Assembly: GCA_019915135.1 (NCBI GenBank)
Contig: JAHLMK010000006.1
Location: 186,001-250,000, forward strand
Source: Strobilurus pachycystidiatus
Lineage: Eukaryota > Basidiomycota > Agaricomycetes > Agaricales > Physalacriaceae
Reading direction: 5' to 3'
Length of the DNA stretch: 64,000 nucleotides
Under the pieces are notes generated by a model, which saw only the letters and a list, made by a program, of their open reading frames with translations, searched no databases and was not told the origin of the DNA. Both the position numbers and the translations under genes were made by a program. The number at the start of each line of letters is the position of its first letter. Within the stretch, counting starts at the first letter, position 1. Shown piece after piece: positions 1 to 11,108 of the stretch.

Positions 1-170
1 GGCACCACTTCCTCGCGAAAAGTACGTGCATCCGCGTCTGTTACTTGGAAGTCGTTCGGGATAGGATCGGGAAGGCTCTCGTATAAGGTGGACGTGTAGC
101 CGGGGAACGGGCCTGCGGGGCGATACGGCTCCTTACAAGCATGGCAGGATGCACACGCCGGCTCGTCCAT
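1..170 (-). CDS. F-box protein, N-terminal fragment cut by window edge
   Basis: Reading down from the ATG at 170 gives 56 open codons that run off the window. The peptide starts MDEPACASCHACKEPYR and goes on to a segment with FREEVVP. This matches the start of the other F-box proteins here, which have a CxxC knuckle followed by a Pro/Tyr motif and an (R)EEIIPNAL-type segment that begins a coiled coil. The F-box itself lies outside the window. The gene belongs to the same minus-strand array as the two intact F-box genes at 5.8-9.4 kb. The product is inferred to be a substrate adaptor of an SCF ubiquitin ligase; the assignment rests only on the N-terminal family signature. Confidence 0.7.
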   Translation of the reverse strand, partial: MDEPACASCHACKEPYRPAGPFPGYTSTLYESLPDPIPNDFQVTDADARTFREEVV

Positions 171-858
171 CTAGAGAGCGACGGTGAGCTTTCGGAGTGG
201 ATTGAAACGGCAGTGACAGGTCTTTCTGCCGAAACGAACCTTTGCGCGTAGGATGGAAGCTGGAGCAGAGGCACAGGAAGGTAGAGCAAATCTATGCACA
301 GATCAGACGGGGTGTATAAAAAAATACAGGCTGGGCCAAATACCTGGTATGAAATGAACGAAATATCTCCTTTGACGCAACAGACTTGACGAGCGCGTCT
401 CAGAGTTAGATCTTCGGCGGCGCGAGACGCGTTTGATGAAAATTTTTCACAGCAATCGACGTGATTTGAGTTCAAGCAGTGTCGAGTGAATTCGAGAAGG
501 ATTCGCCATGCCGGCCAATGCCGAAGGCGACGTAAGCTCGAAAGGGAAATGTGCGCATGCCGCCCTCCCGCCATGGCCCATGGATGACTACTGTGCCCTG
601 ACTCTGCACGCGCTCAGCGACCTCTTTTCTTAGAGCGGCGAAATGCAATGTCATATTGGTATCAAGAAGGAAAATGGAACCGTTTGGGCCCTTCGATGCT
701 TATGACCATCTGAAGAGTTACCTCAAATCAAGTATTGAATTGCAATATATGTGATCGTCGGAAGAACATCAAGATACTGGTTTATACGGTTGTACACTTG
801 GAGTAAGCCCTGAACATTGGCAATATCCTAGCTTGAACTGACTTCATCATCTGAGTTG
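171..858. other. Intergenic, no gene recognised
   Basis: This 0.7-kb stretch separates the cut F-box gene from the frameshifted one and should hold the promoter of the former. Short open frames here show no family motif, and I see no repeat structure. Confidence 0.5.
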
Positions 859-2362
859 TCAGAGTCGAAGTTGTTGTCTTCTCGGCTCTGTCCAATCTGA
901 ATGGAGTTTACAATGAACGTGACGAAGTGCGGGGAGCTTGTCGGCGCGGAGGGAGGATATCTTCAAAGTCCGCTTCAACTCTCGAAGTTGCTGGTCGTAC
1001 AGCTCGCTGTCGCAGCTCGCCTTTATCTCCAACTCTTCTAGCGCCGGCGTGAGTTCAAGTGCCGCGTGAATCCGCTCAACTATGTCCGCGTGTCGCCCAC
1101 GGCCCTCAACGAAGGTGATAGACAAACGTTTTAGATCTCGGGACTGCGAATTCTCGAGGAATTTAAGGACGAGGTGCATCTCCTCTACCTCCAAATCCAG
1201 GACTTCCAAGGAAGGATGGCGCATGTTGGTTAAGAAGGGAGAATGGGGACAGAGCAAGAGTGTGAGACGGCGAAGCGGTGATGTGAGTCCTGGAGGGTCC
1301 GCAGGGGCGAGATCGTCATCTTGGGACGAACCCTCTTGGAGATGGTTCACTGCAAGCTGTTCCAACTGCGGGCAACCTGCGACAAAGCGGACCGCTTCCC
1401 TGAATGCGCTTCTTGCATCACGCGCGCAAAGACTAGCTTGTATTAAGGACTCCAATGGAATGTCGATGTCATGGATTTCACCAGAGAGGGAGACAGTGTG
1501 AAGAAGCGGCGCCGTTTGGAATGTATCGATGGCCGGGGATCCCGCCAAACGTTCGGTACAGATAGAAAGCGATTGCAACAGCGGCAATTTTCCTAAGAAA
1601 AGAGGGACCGACAACAAATGACACATCTGCCCACTGCTCCGAACGATCCATCAAAGAGCGAACGCATCTGTGATTGGCCTCCTTGAGTGTTTCTATACTA
1701 CTCGCGGATGGAGTAATGCGGGAAAAAAATCCACCTAGGTCCACCGCACCATCTTCGATCATCTGGAAGGTCAGAGGGTAGGTTCCTGTACGCTCGAGTC
1801 GAAGAGAAAGAAGTTCTGTCCAGCCGCTGGGATAGAAAGCGCGAATAACATGTTGGTGGGATTGGAGGTTTAAAGTCGCCCAGAAGGAAGGGTCAGACAA
1901 CGCTATTTCGCGCCATTGTTTACAGACGTGGCTGATCGGCCATGGACCTTTTGAGGTATCCAAGGCGTGCGGCCGTAACCAACTCTTCAGAGGAGGCTGG
2001 CAGGAGAAATGAAAGATCCTCGTCATACACTCTACTGGGAGTCGCCATTGTGAGGACAGGAGCCGACGACTACGCGATATCATCGTCTTCAAGCGAAGTT
2101 TCTCGGCACGAAGCCGGTCACGGTGTGCATGTAGGAGGACGATAGTCGCTTCCAACCGTTCCTCCTCGTCATCGAGGACTTCGAGTTCATGCTCAGCAGT
2201 GAGCAAAATCTCTTCGCGTATGATTCGCTCATTGGAAGCGGAGACAGGCCCGTTGAGGAACGCGAAATTGTCGTTTATGCTAGAGGTGTATCTCGGAGAG
2301 GCGTCAGGACATCGGTATGGCTCCCCACAAGAATGACAGGACAGATATGCGGTTTCAGTCAT
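859..2362 (-). pseudogene. F-box/LRR-like gene broken by a frameshift
   Basis: The first half runs from the ATG at 2362 and has the family architecture: an N-terminal CHSCGEPYR knuckle, a coiled coil, then an F-box around LPVECMTRIFHF and an HVCKQWREIAL helix. Near 1600 the frame changes. The original frame ends at 1478 in unrelated sequence, while the next frame carries the family continuation KLPLLQSLSI and stays open to a stop at 859. Compared with intact paralogues, about seven residues (the equivalent of an EILSAVS stretch) are missing exactly at the shift, so this is a small deletion that also broke the frame. No plausible intron spans it. The two halves remain otherwise free of stops, suggesting recent inactivation. 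A truncated but expressed F-box protein of up to 294 residues cannot be excluded. Confidence 0.75.
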
Positions 2363-3132
2363 CTAATGAAATTATGGTTGGCCTAATTGAATATTGCGCC
2401 GTCTGATGGGAAACTTACTGAAATGTTACTGCTAGTTCGAGTTCAAGACGAAAAGACTCCGGGCCGGCCGAAATCAACATGTTCAAACCCCGACTTGGCC
2501 CACACGCATTGCACTTTTACCATGTTCTGTCGACTACAATCTGCTCGAGCCATTTGCTGCCCCCGTAGCGACCCCACTATCCTCGGCTCTCCCTTGCAGG
2601 CGCACAAACACGCGTAATATCCCTCAACGAACTATGCAGCTGCGGCCCAAACGGACTATAACGGGGCGAATCCATTCTGCCAGCCCAGTCTGAATAGGAA
2701 CGAGGAGCGCGCTATCATAGCGGTGGCTCTGACAGTACAGCATCACGTCCTGAAGGCATATATGAGAGAATCGTTCACCCTGGAGGTGTGTTTCCCGTCG
2801 CTCGTCGCTTGCCATAAATCAATCTCGTGTACCGCGCAGTGTTTGGATCGTCCTTTGCGAGGCAAAGCTCGCCCAATCAGCGCGCACTCTTCATGGCCAG
2901 TTCTTCTTGTCGTCCACCGAGCATGCCGCTATGCAGGTTGCCTTCATCGGCAGGCGTGGTGGTGCGTCCTTCTGTCTGTAACGTGCCATACTTTATCTGA
3001 CAACCCCATGACGGTAGCTGGACCGTCGCTGCTCAGCACACGACGTGCAAACCATGCGATGGATCGTCGCCCTCACTGATGATCCCGCCCTCCCCACCAT
3101 GGTCTTATTATTAATATCCGATCCCACCATTA
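2363..3132. other. Intergenic, no gene recognised
   Basis: The 770 bp upstream of the frameshifted F-box gene hold only short, motif-free open frames. Presumed promoter of that gene. Confidence 0.4.
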
Positions 3133-3537
3133 CTATTCTTGGCTACGTGATTCTTACTCACGGAGTGATTACCACTTCGCCATTTCTGCTCGGATTCGTG
3201 TCCCCCTTCGTTGCATACTTTGACACATCAAAGCATACATATTAGAACTATATTCTAGCCAGTCTTGGGGCTCGTACATGCTACATTTCTTGAATGAGAG
3301 AACGATAATGTTGCTAATGGACCCTGATGATCTCATTGGACCCTGAAGTAATAATTGCATTTGAGCCGTCAATTCTGGGCGCATTCTAGTGTCTCTTGTC
3401 TAGATATTTTGGTAAGTAATCAAGACACTAGAGTGGTAAATATATAGTCAAAAATTGGGACAAGTGCGAGGAGAATACAATGAGAAATGGCGAAGTGGTA
3501 ATCACTCCGTGAGTAAGAATCACGTAGCCAAGAATAG
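3133..3537. mobile_element. MITE-like element with 55-bp perfect terminal inverted repeats
   Basis: Positions 3133-3187 and 3483-3537 are exact reverse complements, and each end is bordered by a TA dinucleotide (3131-3132 and 3538-3539). The outer ends read CTATTCTTGGCTACGTG. The roughly 295 bp between the arms holds no transposase-like frame. Long perfect arms, small size and a TA target duplication are the hallmarks of a non-autonomous Tc1/mariner-type element. A plain hairpin-forming inverted repeat is the alternative. The identity of the two arms argues for a young insertion. Confidence 0.65.
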
Positions 3538-4184
3538 TATCCTCGCGCACACGGTCACCTGCCAGCTTCCTTTTCCATGTCCCTACCCATCAGTGATGGC
3601 TCTATGGATCCGCTCTTACCTGCACGCTTATAATGCGCACAAAAGTGTCGCGGTGTCTCCCAAATACCCTCCAGGACCTCCCTTGAAGCTTCGACCAATA
3701 ACTTTAATGATGGAACTTGACTCCGGCGCTGTTCATTGCCTTGTGGTCCCTTATGAAGGTCAGGCAGCCTGCTTTGCTCGCCGACTTTTTCGTCGACCAT
3801 TTCTTTGGATTTTGGTGTTCTCCGTTCAAAGTAGGCTGTGCGGTAATTTCACTCGAATGACTCTGACGTTCTTGCGTGTTAGGTCGGCTATGCGAAAATA
3901 TCATCATTGGATCCGATGACAAGCATGGTCCTGCCTGCGACCACCTTGGTCCAATGCCACATACAGTTCTGTACGCGAACTTCGAGTCTTCACTGGCGAG
4001 ACTCCCAACGAACCCGACTTATGAGACTAACTCCGTATGTGCCTTCCCTCCTCTTCCCCTCTGGTCTCGTCCTCACTTTTACCCAACAGTGTGACGCTAG
4101 GCAACCAGATTCGCATCAAAGATACACGATCATCTTCTCCCTCACTTCGACATCTCCTCTCTCCAATACGCACCAATCACCTCC
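3538..4184. other. Intergenic, no gene recognised
   Basis: Sequence between the inverted-repeat element and the decayed coding stretch; only short overlapping frames without recognisable motifs. Confidence 0.4.
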
Positions 4185-5270
4185 ATGGAACCATTCGTGA
4201 TAAGGACTCCTATCTCGAATGACCGTACAAGGATCGCGCACTCAAAGCTAGCAGGGCTGGCGAAGAGGCATGAGATGAGGCAGCTGGTGCGGAGGTTGAG
4301 GGAGCGAGTGAAGGAAGGGGATATCGAGAGGCAAGGGGTGGTCAGGAGAGTCAACAAGTCGAGAAACGGTGGCGAGTCCGCTACTTCCCATGTCAGGCGC
4401 ACTGTTACCGCGACGGCCACGCCTACTCTCACGACCTGTACCGTTCCGAGGAGCATTCGGACGCGATGAAAGCGTACACGGATGTGATGGCGGTTGCCAA
4501 GGGCATTGATAAGGAGGATGTGGAGCACCCATTGCTGCCGCTCAAGGCGGGCGAGGAGGGTCTCTTCGAGAAGCTGAGTGAGAGTGTGGCGCAGGAGGCA
4601 GTCTCGAATGCCAACGTTGATGGAAAGTCGTCCAGCAGTCCAAGCACTGAACACGACGGCGGGCAAGCCGGCGACACCTACACCTGAACAGGGGCACACG
4701 ACGTCGACTCCCACCGGCTACGACATTGGCCTTGACGTCGACAATCACACTGCGCCCCCCGTTGTTCAATCCAGCATCGTCGTCCACGGCCTCACAGTCC
4801 TCATCCTCGGTTTCACCTGCTCCCTCCTCGATCCAGATGAAAGCACTCTTTGCAGTGCCCACACCTGGCAGTGACGCCCAAGGTTGAAACTATGGCGACG
4901 CCTCCATCCTCTCATCTATCTTCGGGAACGTCGCCGCCTCTAGCAGGAGGAGCAGAGATGTCATGAACGACGATACTTGGTTCTACAATCCTGGTTCCGG
5001 TCATAGACATTCAGTCGTTGTGCACCTACTACACTATGAATAACCCCTAACTCCTTCAACAATTCAGTCTCACACACCGCCACCGGTTTCTCGTCGTCGC
5101 TCTCATTCGTGAACACGGATGCTGGAGCTGGCTTCCTGATGCAGGACGCGCACGTGGATGCGGTCGAGGGTATCACAGAGGTGGAGGTCATGGATGCGGC
5201 GTCAGGCTCATTGGCGGCATCTGCGTTTCCCCAGCCCGTATTTTCTACGCACTCCATGGCCAGCCGACAT
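4185..5270 (+). pseudogene. Decayed or multi-frame coding stretch, unknown protein
   Basis: Protein-like sequence appears in successive frames. A basic helical stretch follows the ATG at 4185. Another frame from about 4270 to 4687 includes RYFPCQAHCYRDGHAYSH and an acidic tail. A Ser-rich frame lies near 4750-4880, and an acidic frame near 5100-5276 includes GAGFLMQDAHVDAVEG. Composition in these frames is coding-like, but I cannot link them by clean introns, so frameshift decay is more likely than an intact gene. No family is recognised. A real multi-exon gene with splice sites I missed is the alternative. Confidence 0.3.
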
Positions 5271-5845
5271 CGCTAGTATACCCAACGTCTGTGTATGGTC
5301 AATTGGCGTCACCGTAGTTTTAATCAGTAAGCATCTCCTTCGGTGCAAAGCACGCCGTACGCCTCTTCCGCACCTTCAGTCTCTCCTTACTGCACTGCCT
5401 TATCCAACCACATTATTTCATCCACTCCCATCATCGTGCTGGAATGGAAACGCCAACCGAAGGAGATGCTCCTGCAAATCGTCTACTAGCCTCATAGCAG
5501 CGATTGAAAGTTTCATTGTGTGGGGTTAACATCTTTATGGTAGACCCGTATTCGACGGTGGTGGGACGGTATTAGTAGGCGGGAATGAAGGAGATGGGTC
5601 TGTCGCTGTATCAATGTGGAGGCATCGGATGCCGCTCGCTGATGGATTCTAGTGCCGCTGGAAGGAAAGCGGAAGCCGACTTCGTGGGAGGATTTCTTGC
5701 CTGGGGTGCAGTCAAGGCCTTTTTTTTTTAATCACTTACTCCGTTCGTTCGCACTCACGCCCGTGCATTATAGTACAAGCAATGATTCGCTATAGTCTTT
5801 CAAAACGCGCAATAGTACATCAAGATTTACGGAGTCACGAAACTA
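5271..5845. other. Intergenic, no gene recognised
   Basis: Contains a short T-run near 5719. Lies downstream of the 5846-7387 F-box gene; nothing else recognised. Confidence 0.4.
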
Positions 5846-7387
5846 CTAAGTATCGGCGCCAAGTTGTTCCCTGGTTACGGCGCGACGCAATTGCGGATCC
5901 CCAAAATCTATCTTGAACAACGAAAGATTCGGCAACTGAGCGGGAATGTTGGAGAAATATCCGTCTTCTATCAGTGTTGTCAATTCGGTAAAAATGTTCT
6001 GCCGCTCGACTTTTTCATGATCAGGCAGCTCGTCGTTCCTGCCTTCTTGAGTTCTCTCCGTGAGGATGCGTAATTCTTGAAGCTCTGGAACAGACAGGAG
6101 CACCTCTCTAATACCGTGCAAGAGGCTGAGGCACGAGTCTGGGTCCAGGAAAAGGTATAGACGCATCAAGCGTCTGCAGCCCAGTCGCTTCAACAAAGGT
6201 GGTATTTCGGATATCATTCCGATGTCATAGAGGCGTAGTTCCTCGAGGCATGGAGTACTAAGGTAATCCAAGTGCTCGACTCCCCAGTCTGTGCCAAGGG
6301 AAAGATTTCGGAGGGTCTGAGAGGTGACCTCAGGTGTAGCAACATTGCCTTGCCAGCCCACTGGCAGGTCGGCGAAGTATTTCGGATTATTCACCGTGAA
6401 CGAACGGACAAGCGGGCATGCCGACAAGAAATGAATGGAATCCATGACCGCTCTGATGGAGGTCAGCGGCGCCAAGCAAACGCTCGTTAACCGCAAAGGA
6501 GGGAGAGGGAGAATGACGTTGTCACAGTCGGTGATACTAACAAGCTCAAGTAGCGGCGAATCCAGGAACAAGTCAACGTTGGGAGTGGTGCCGCTGTTGG
6601 AATCATCTGTGATTTCGATGGAAAGGGACTGCAGCAGCGGAAGACTTCCAACTGCTGACGGCAAGATCTCGACAACATGTGACCCAATTACCAGTTCGAC
6701 ATGCTTCCAGCGACTGGAATGTTCGCCCAGAAGCGACATGCAATGGCGATGGGTCGAGCGCACTGTGACCGAGTCGATTTCTTCGTCGAGACTGTCTCTG
6801 CCAAACAGCGGCGCGACGAAATAGACGGAAAGAGGGTGATTCATCGTCCTTTCCATGCGAGCGGCAAATAGATGGGTCCAGCCATCGCGAAAGAGCGTGT
6901 CGCCACGACCCCTGAAGTTGAGGGAAGACCAGAGCGACGGATTGGTGATTGTAACACTGCGCCAGTATCTGCAGACGTGACTGAGGTTCCATGCTCCCCT
7001 AGAGGTATCGAAAAGGTCGTTCTTCTGATCATGGCAGTACCAGCGAAATATCTCGGTCATGCACTCTACAGGGAAGCGTTGCAGAGGGGAAAGGACGGCG
7101 CGGGATCGAAAAACCATCTCTTCCAGTCGCGACCGCTCCGCCTGCAGACGAGCCAGTGCGGCAGCCGTGAAGGAGTTCAACCGCTCCACTTCATTCTCTA
7201 CGGCAGTCAGGTCACGAAGAGCGTTTGGTAAAACCTCATGGCGGAGAATTTGCGCGTCTCTTTCGTCCGGCGGATCGGCAGAGAGCAGCAATGCATCGTA
7301 CAACTCGGAGGAGTAGCCAGGGGAGTGACTAAATTGATACGGCCCCCCCCAGCATTGGCAGACAGGAGACGCTGGTGTAGTATCCAT
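5846..7387 (-). CDS. F-box/LRR-like protein, intact, 513 aa
   Basis: Single-exon gene. I place the start at 7387 (MDTTPASPVCQCWGGPYQ) because it aligns with the N-termini of the paralogues; an upstream in-frame ATG at 7411 would add eight residues. Order of parts: a short Cys/Pro/Tyr-rich N-terminus, a coiled coil at about residues 48-98, an F-box at about 100-155 (RFPVECMTEIFRWYC, then HVCRYWRSVTITNPSLW), and a C-terminal half of irregular leucine-rich strands (GSLPLLQSLSIEI, LEELRLYDIG). F-box proteins bind Skp1 and present substrates to the Cul1 ligase; the LRR part would choose the substrate, which is unknown. The neighbours at 8166-9440, 859-2362 and the window edge are paralogues on the same strand, as expected of tandem duplication. 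Confidence 0.88.
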   Translation of the reverse strand: MDTTPASPVCQCWGGPYQFSHSPGYSSELYDALLLSADPPDERDAQILRHEVLPNALRDLTAVENEVERLNSFTAAALARLQAERSRLEEMVFRSRAVLSPLQRFPVECMTEIFRWYCHDQKNDLFDTSRGAWNLSHVCRYWRSVTITNPSLWSSLNFRGRGDTLFRDGWTHLFAARMERTMNHPLSVYFVAPLFGRDSLDEEIDSVTVRSTHRHCMSLLGEHSSRWKHVELVIGSHVVEILPSAVGSLPLLQSLSIEITDDSNSGTTPNVDLFLDSPLLELVSITDCDNVILPLPPLRLTSVCLAPLTSIRAVMDSIHFLSACPLVRSFTVNNPKYFADLPVGWQGNVATPEVTSQTLRNLSLGTDWGVEHLDYLSTPCLEELRLYDIGMISEIPPLLKRLGCRRLMRLYLFLDPDSCLSLLHGIREVLLSVPELQELRILTERTQEGRNDELPDHEKVERQNIFTELTTLIEDGYFSNIPAQLPNLSLFKIDFGDPQLRRAVTREQLGADT

Positions 7388-8165
7388 CTGCACGTCAAGT
7401 CTTAGTACCAAATTTCTTCGGGTGGAGTACTGATATCACTTACTGGAAGTCGGAGAAGGAGATTTGTGTGTAGAAGTCGTGTAGATACTACAAGACCTGG
7501 GAGATGTACAGCCCCTGGAGGCTGCCTCGTCAGCACTTGGCAAATGTTGCTCGACGGTGGCATTGGTACGTACCTACAAGAAGAACTCGACTGTAGATCT
7601 ACTGCCGAGCCACCCAAGGAGCGTGCTACTAAAAACTTTAGCATTTTGAGAGCTCAGACCAGTAACGTGGTAAATACCTCCAAACCGCACGAACAGAGGA
7701 AAGTAACCAGTCCGATATTACTGTTCGCGACGTGTCGCGCAGCCGCAAGAAACAAAGGGCTGAGCAAGAGCAAACCCAACTTTTGACGAGATGATGGTTC
7801 GGGCTAAAGCCGAAAGTTGCAATTGGAAATACAGACATGAGGCGGAAGGTCCCGAGCCAATCAAGCGCGGCACACGCTAAGTACTTACAAATTCCAGATA
7901 AGACTCAACGAGACTACAAAGCATAGACACTTACTTGCTAAGTACTTGACCAGATAATAATAGATATGGACTGAGTGTCGGCGTTACAAACTAAATCCAT
8001 AGTACATACATGCCCTTTCGACTCCACTACACGCAGAGTCCAGACTGACACTGGCTTTTCAGGCCATGATTCATCCCAAATTAAATCACCCATGCTCTGC
8101 AGATACGTGCACTGAGAGGTCAACTAATCCACCGGAATCAAGAAAAATAGGTAATACTACAAAAT
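7388..8165. other. Intergenic, no gene recognised
   Basis: Space between two minus-strand F-box genes. It holds the promoter of the 5846-7387 gene and the 3' end of the 8166-9440 gene; no motif-bearing frame. Confidence 0.45.
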
Positions 8166-9440
8166 TCAGATTGTGTGCGTGGCCTCGCCACACGTCCAAT
8201 GTCCTTCATCACTGAATCTAATGTCCTTCTGCCACTTCCCTTGGTGAAGCGTTAATGTCCCAATCCGAGGTACCCTCACGCGAAGCGTGGGGACTTGCAT
8301 CGAATCGAACATGCCCTCGAAGATCATCTTCCGCGAAACGCTGGTTTCGAGTTCATCGCGACTCGCGTGTGCGAAAATGGAGATTTCCTCGAGTTCGGGT
8401 ATCATCAAGTTGTCTGGTAACCGTGTAGGCTGAAAGTACAGGAAATCGATGGTTTGAGGTGCGTGGAGCTTCAACCGCCTCAGGCGCGATGCCTGCGTGA
8501 GCTCAAGAAATCGAAGGGTCGGACGTATGTCATCAAATTCGAAAACCTCGAGCTCTTTCAACGACGGGAGGCGCAGGAAGGTAAGGAATGGGGCCTGCCA
8601 TCCATCAATGGATATATAATGTAGCTGTGGGTTGGTTGGTACTTGAGACGACATGGTTTCGTCATTAGGGGGGCCGTTAGGAGTGCGGTGCCATGAGCGG
8701 TGAGTCTGGGACATGGACCACGTTTGGAGCGCGGTGCAGCGCGGTATCATCTGGACGGCGTTGTCGATGGATAAGAGCCGTTCGTGGGTGGACAATGTAA
8801 CGGACTTGAGCTGGGTGAGGGGGAGGTGGACGTGAAGACGGTCGCAGTCGATGAGAGTGACGGTGTGGAGTAAAGGCGCACTTTGGAATACGTGAAGGTG
8901 AGAGGTAGTTAAGCTGTCGCTGAGATCCTCGATCAGAAGTATCTCTAGCTTTGAGAGGTTTAGGAATTGTTTCAGGTACTCGGTGAGGTCTTTCCCGAGG
9001 TGAAGGGAAGCTTGTTTCCACTGCGAGCAATGCCCCATCAGGCACCGCAGGTACCGCTGATGGGCCCAATGTATATCTTGGATCTGCTGATTGTCCTGGG
9101 CCTCGACTGGCGGTTGTGCGAAAAACACAAAGGATATGGGGTGATCTACGGCGCGCTCGAGATATAGGGAGAGGAGGGAGTCCCAACCACTTGGATAAGC
9201 AGTGTTACGCCTTCCTCTGGATCTCACAGAGCAATCGAACTTCGACCAAGATGAGCGGTTGGATAGGAGGATAGCCCGCCAGAAATGGCAGACGTGACTC
9301 AGAGCCCAGGGCCCGCCGGATGTGTCAAAGACGTGATAGAATTGGGAGTCGCAGTAATAGTCGAAGACCTCCAGAAGAACCTCGACGGGGAAGCTGTTGA
9401 TAGTGCAAATAGGGTAGAATTGACTGGCAGGCGGAGTCAT
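8166..9440 (-). CDS. F-box/LRR-like protein, shorter form lacking the N-terminal knuckle, 424 aa
   Basis: Single-exon gene starting MTPPASQFYPICTIN. The F-box follows almost at once (residues about 15-70: SFPVEVLLEVFDYYC, then LSHVCHFWRAILLSNRS). The CxxC knuckle and coiled coil that precede the F-box in its neighbours are therefore absent. The rest is leucine-rich with family landmarks (FQSAPLLHTVTLIDC, RLPSLKELEVFEF). It may be a divergent paralogue or one that lost its 5' end; I see no knuckle-like codons just upstream in any frame. Inferred role as an SCF substrate adaptor; the substrate is unknown. Confidence 0.85.
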   Translation of the reverse strand: MTPPASQFYPICTINSFPVEVLLEVFDYYCDSQFYHVFDTSGGPWALSHVCHFWRAILLSNRSSWSKFDCSVRSRGRRNTAYPSGWDSLLSLYLERAVDHPISFVFFAQPPVEAQDNQQIQDIHWAHQRYLRCLMGHCSQWKQASLHLGKDLTEYLKQFLNLSKLEILLIEDLSDSLTTSHLHVFQSAPLLHTVTLIDCDRLHVHLPLTQLKSVTLSTHERLLSIDNAVQMIPRCTALQTWSMSQTHRSWHRTPNGPPNDETMSSQVPTNPQLHYISIDGWQAPFLTFLRLPSLKELEVFEFDDIRPTLRFLELTQASRLRRLKLHAPQTIDFLYFQPTRLPDNLMIPELEEISIFAHASRDELETSVSRKMIFEGMFDSMQVPTLRVRVPRIGTLTLHQGKWQKDIRFSDEGHWTCGEATHTI

Positions 9441-9856
9441 TTCGATGTAGCGTCGGACGCCTATAATCGGTGGATTCGTCGATGTGGTTTGAGTTGAAGA
9501 GTCGCTCGGTGGCAGTACCGGACCTTGGGCTTCTCGGAAAGGAAATTCGCGACTTGCCTCCCACCATCACCTATCCCTGACCTATCTCGCGGCCCACGGC
9601 TCCAGACAACATTCATTCACGCGGAAAAGCCACCAAAGGATGACCATAAAACCCTTCAAGAGACGACGACGACGACAAATTTGGGAAGCAGTTTGTTCGT
9701 CTCATCCCCGGCCCTGCCTGATAAACGGTTACACTGCTAATTCATCACCCTGCATTTTCAGCTCTGCGCGGCTGGCGTTGGTAACTTGGGAAGACTGCCA
9801 GATATATGGATTGACATTTTCTCTATGCCCACTACTGCCCAACCCCAGTGGAAATT
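9441..9856. other. Intergenic, no gene recognised
   Basis: Upstream side of the 8166-9440 F-box gene; contains a short GAC/ACG trinucleotide run near 9665 and no supported gene. Confidence 0.4.
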
Positions 9857-10100
9857 GGCGCGGAGTCCTGCAGAGTGCTTTCGGACTATGCTAAAAATCG
9901 GAGTATAGCGGAGCTCGCCAGAAAAGGACACGAAACTCTACACTGTTCGGACTCTTTTGTGTCTGCCATCCTCCGAAACTTTCAGATCCGGTCGGAGTCA
10001 CAAGCAGGGTATTTCTTGAGGTTTTTGGACTCCCTCTGACCAGCTCCGTTTTTTAATATAGTCTGTAGAATTTCGGAGTTACTCTGTAGGGCTCTGCGCC
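9857..10100. mobile_element. Candidate small MITE with 20-bp imperfect terminal inverted repeats
   Basis: 9857-9876 and the reverse complement of 10081-10100 agree at 17 of 20 bases (GGCGCGGAGTCCTGCAGAGT on the left). Inside, AT-rich blocks and repeated TCGGAG/CTCCGA motifs are again arranged roughly symmetrically. No clear target-site duplication is visible and there is no coding capacity. The symmetry could also be an old hairpin repeat. Confidence 0.4.
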
Positions 10101-11108
10101 GTTTTTGACTGGGCGCCCAACCGTCGCGTACCCAAGCTCACAATGGACCGCCGATACACTCATTCTTTCCCACCTCTGATAATGGACCGTGCAACAACGA
10201 CGCAGTCACTTCCATTGTGCTCTCAGGCAGTAGGCTCACGTTTTTCGAACCTACAGTGGAATAGGAAGAGCATATTCGGCGTCCTTCCTTGATACTAATC
10301 CTTTTGATGACTGCTCTTTCGGCATAGACGCTACTATGGCTTTTGTACTGAGGACTACTTTCGTATCTGCACGGCATCTACTCGGTCTAGACTGCTACGA
10401 ATGCATTGTATCCCCGTTATTTGCATACACGGTACTGTCTTTTTGTGTCAATGGGGTGCGATTTGATGGAAAGTCCAAATAAGACTCGTAAGTACAAGGG
10501 GCAACTTCATGCAATCGTCGTCCACCTTGTTTCATCGCCGGAACGCCGCTCTCACTCGCGCACACTCACTACTGGGCTTTGCGCATCTGAGCGTCTAGGT
10601 TGGGCAGGGGTAAGGTCATTGCCTGCGCTTCATTCTCGTTTCACCGCCTCTCGGACTTCCTGACGCTTGCAACCTCGGCCCCATGAGGAGTAGAGTATAG
10701 CGCAGACTGGCGCGTGACGCGTGATAGCTGACTTGCCCATAGCGAGTCCTGCTTCCAATTTGCAAGCGGATTGTCTCAAGATATCCTTACTGGCAGCGCG
10801 TTTTGGCTCGTCATCCCTCTTGCTCGCTATCCGCAGCCTACCTCTTTGTCATATGGTGGCTGAGATCCATTTTTACGCGAGGGAAAAGCATCGGCACCAG
10901 CAAAGTTATTCTGGTGCGTTCCATGCAGGTTATTTTGCGACCGTTTCACGCTCCAACGACATTTATAGTGGTTTAGCCGTGAGCATTCGCCTTGTGACGA
11001 TTCCAGAGGCCCTTCTCGGAGATTCGGCGGATGCTCTACACCACAGTCTTACTATAAGAGCGAGAGGAACACTGTCGTGACTATACAACACCAAGCAGTC
11101 TCACAGTC
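10101..11108. other. Intergenic upstream of the endoglucanase gene
   Basis: Holds the presumed promoter of the GH5 gene. A TATAAG-like site lies at 11053-11058, about 50 bp before the ATG. Nothing else recognised. Confidence 0.4.
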
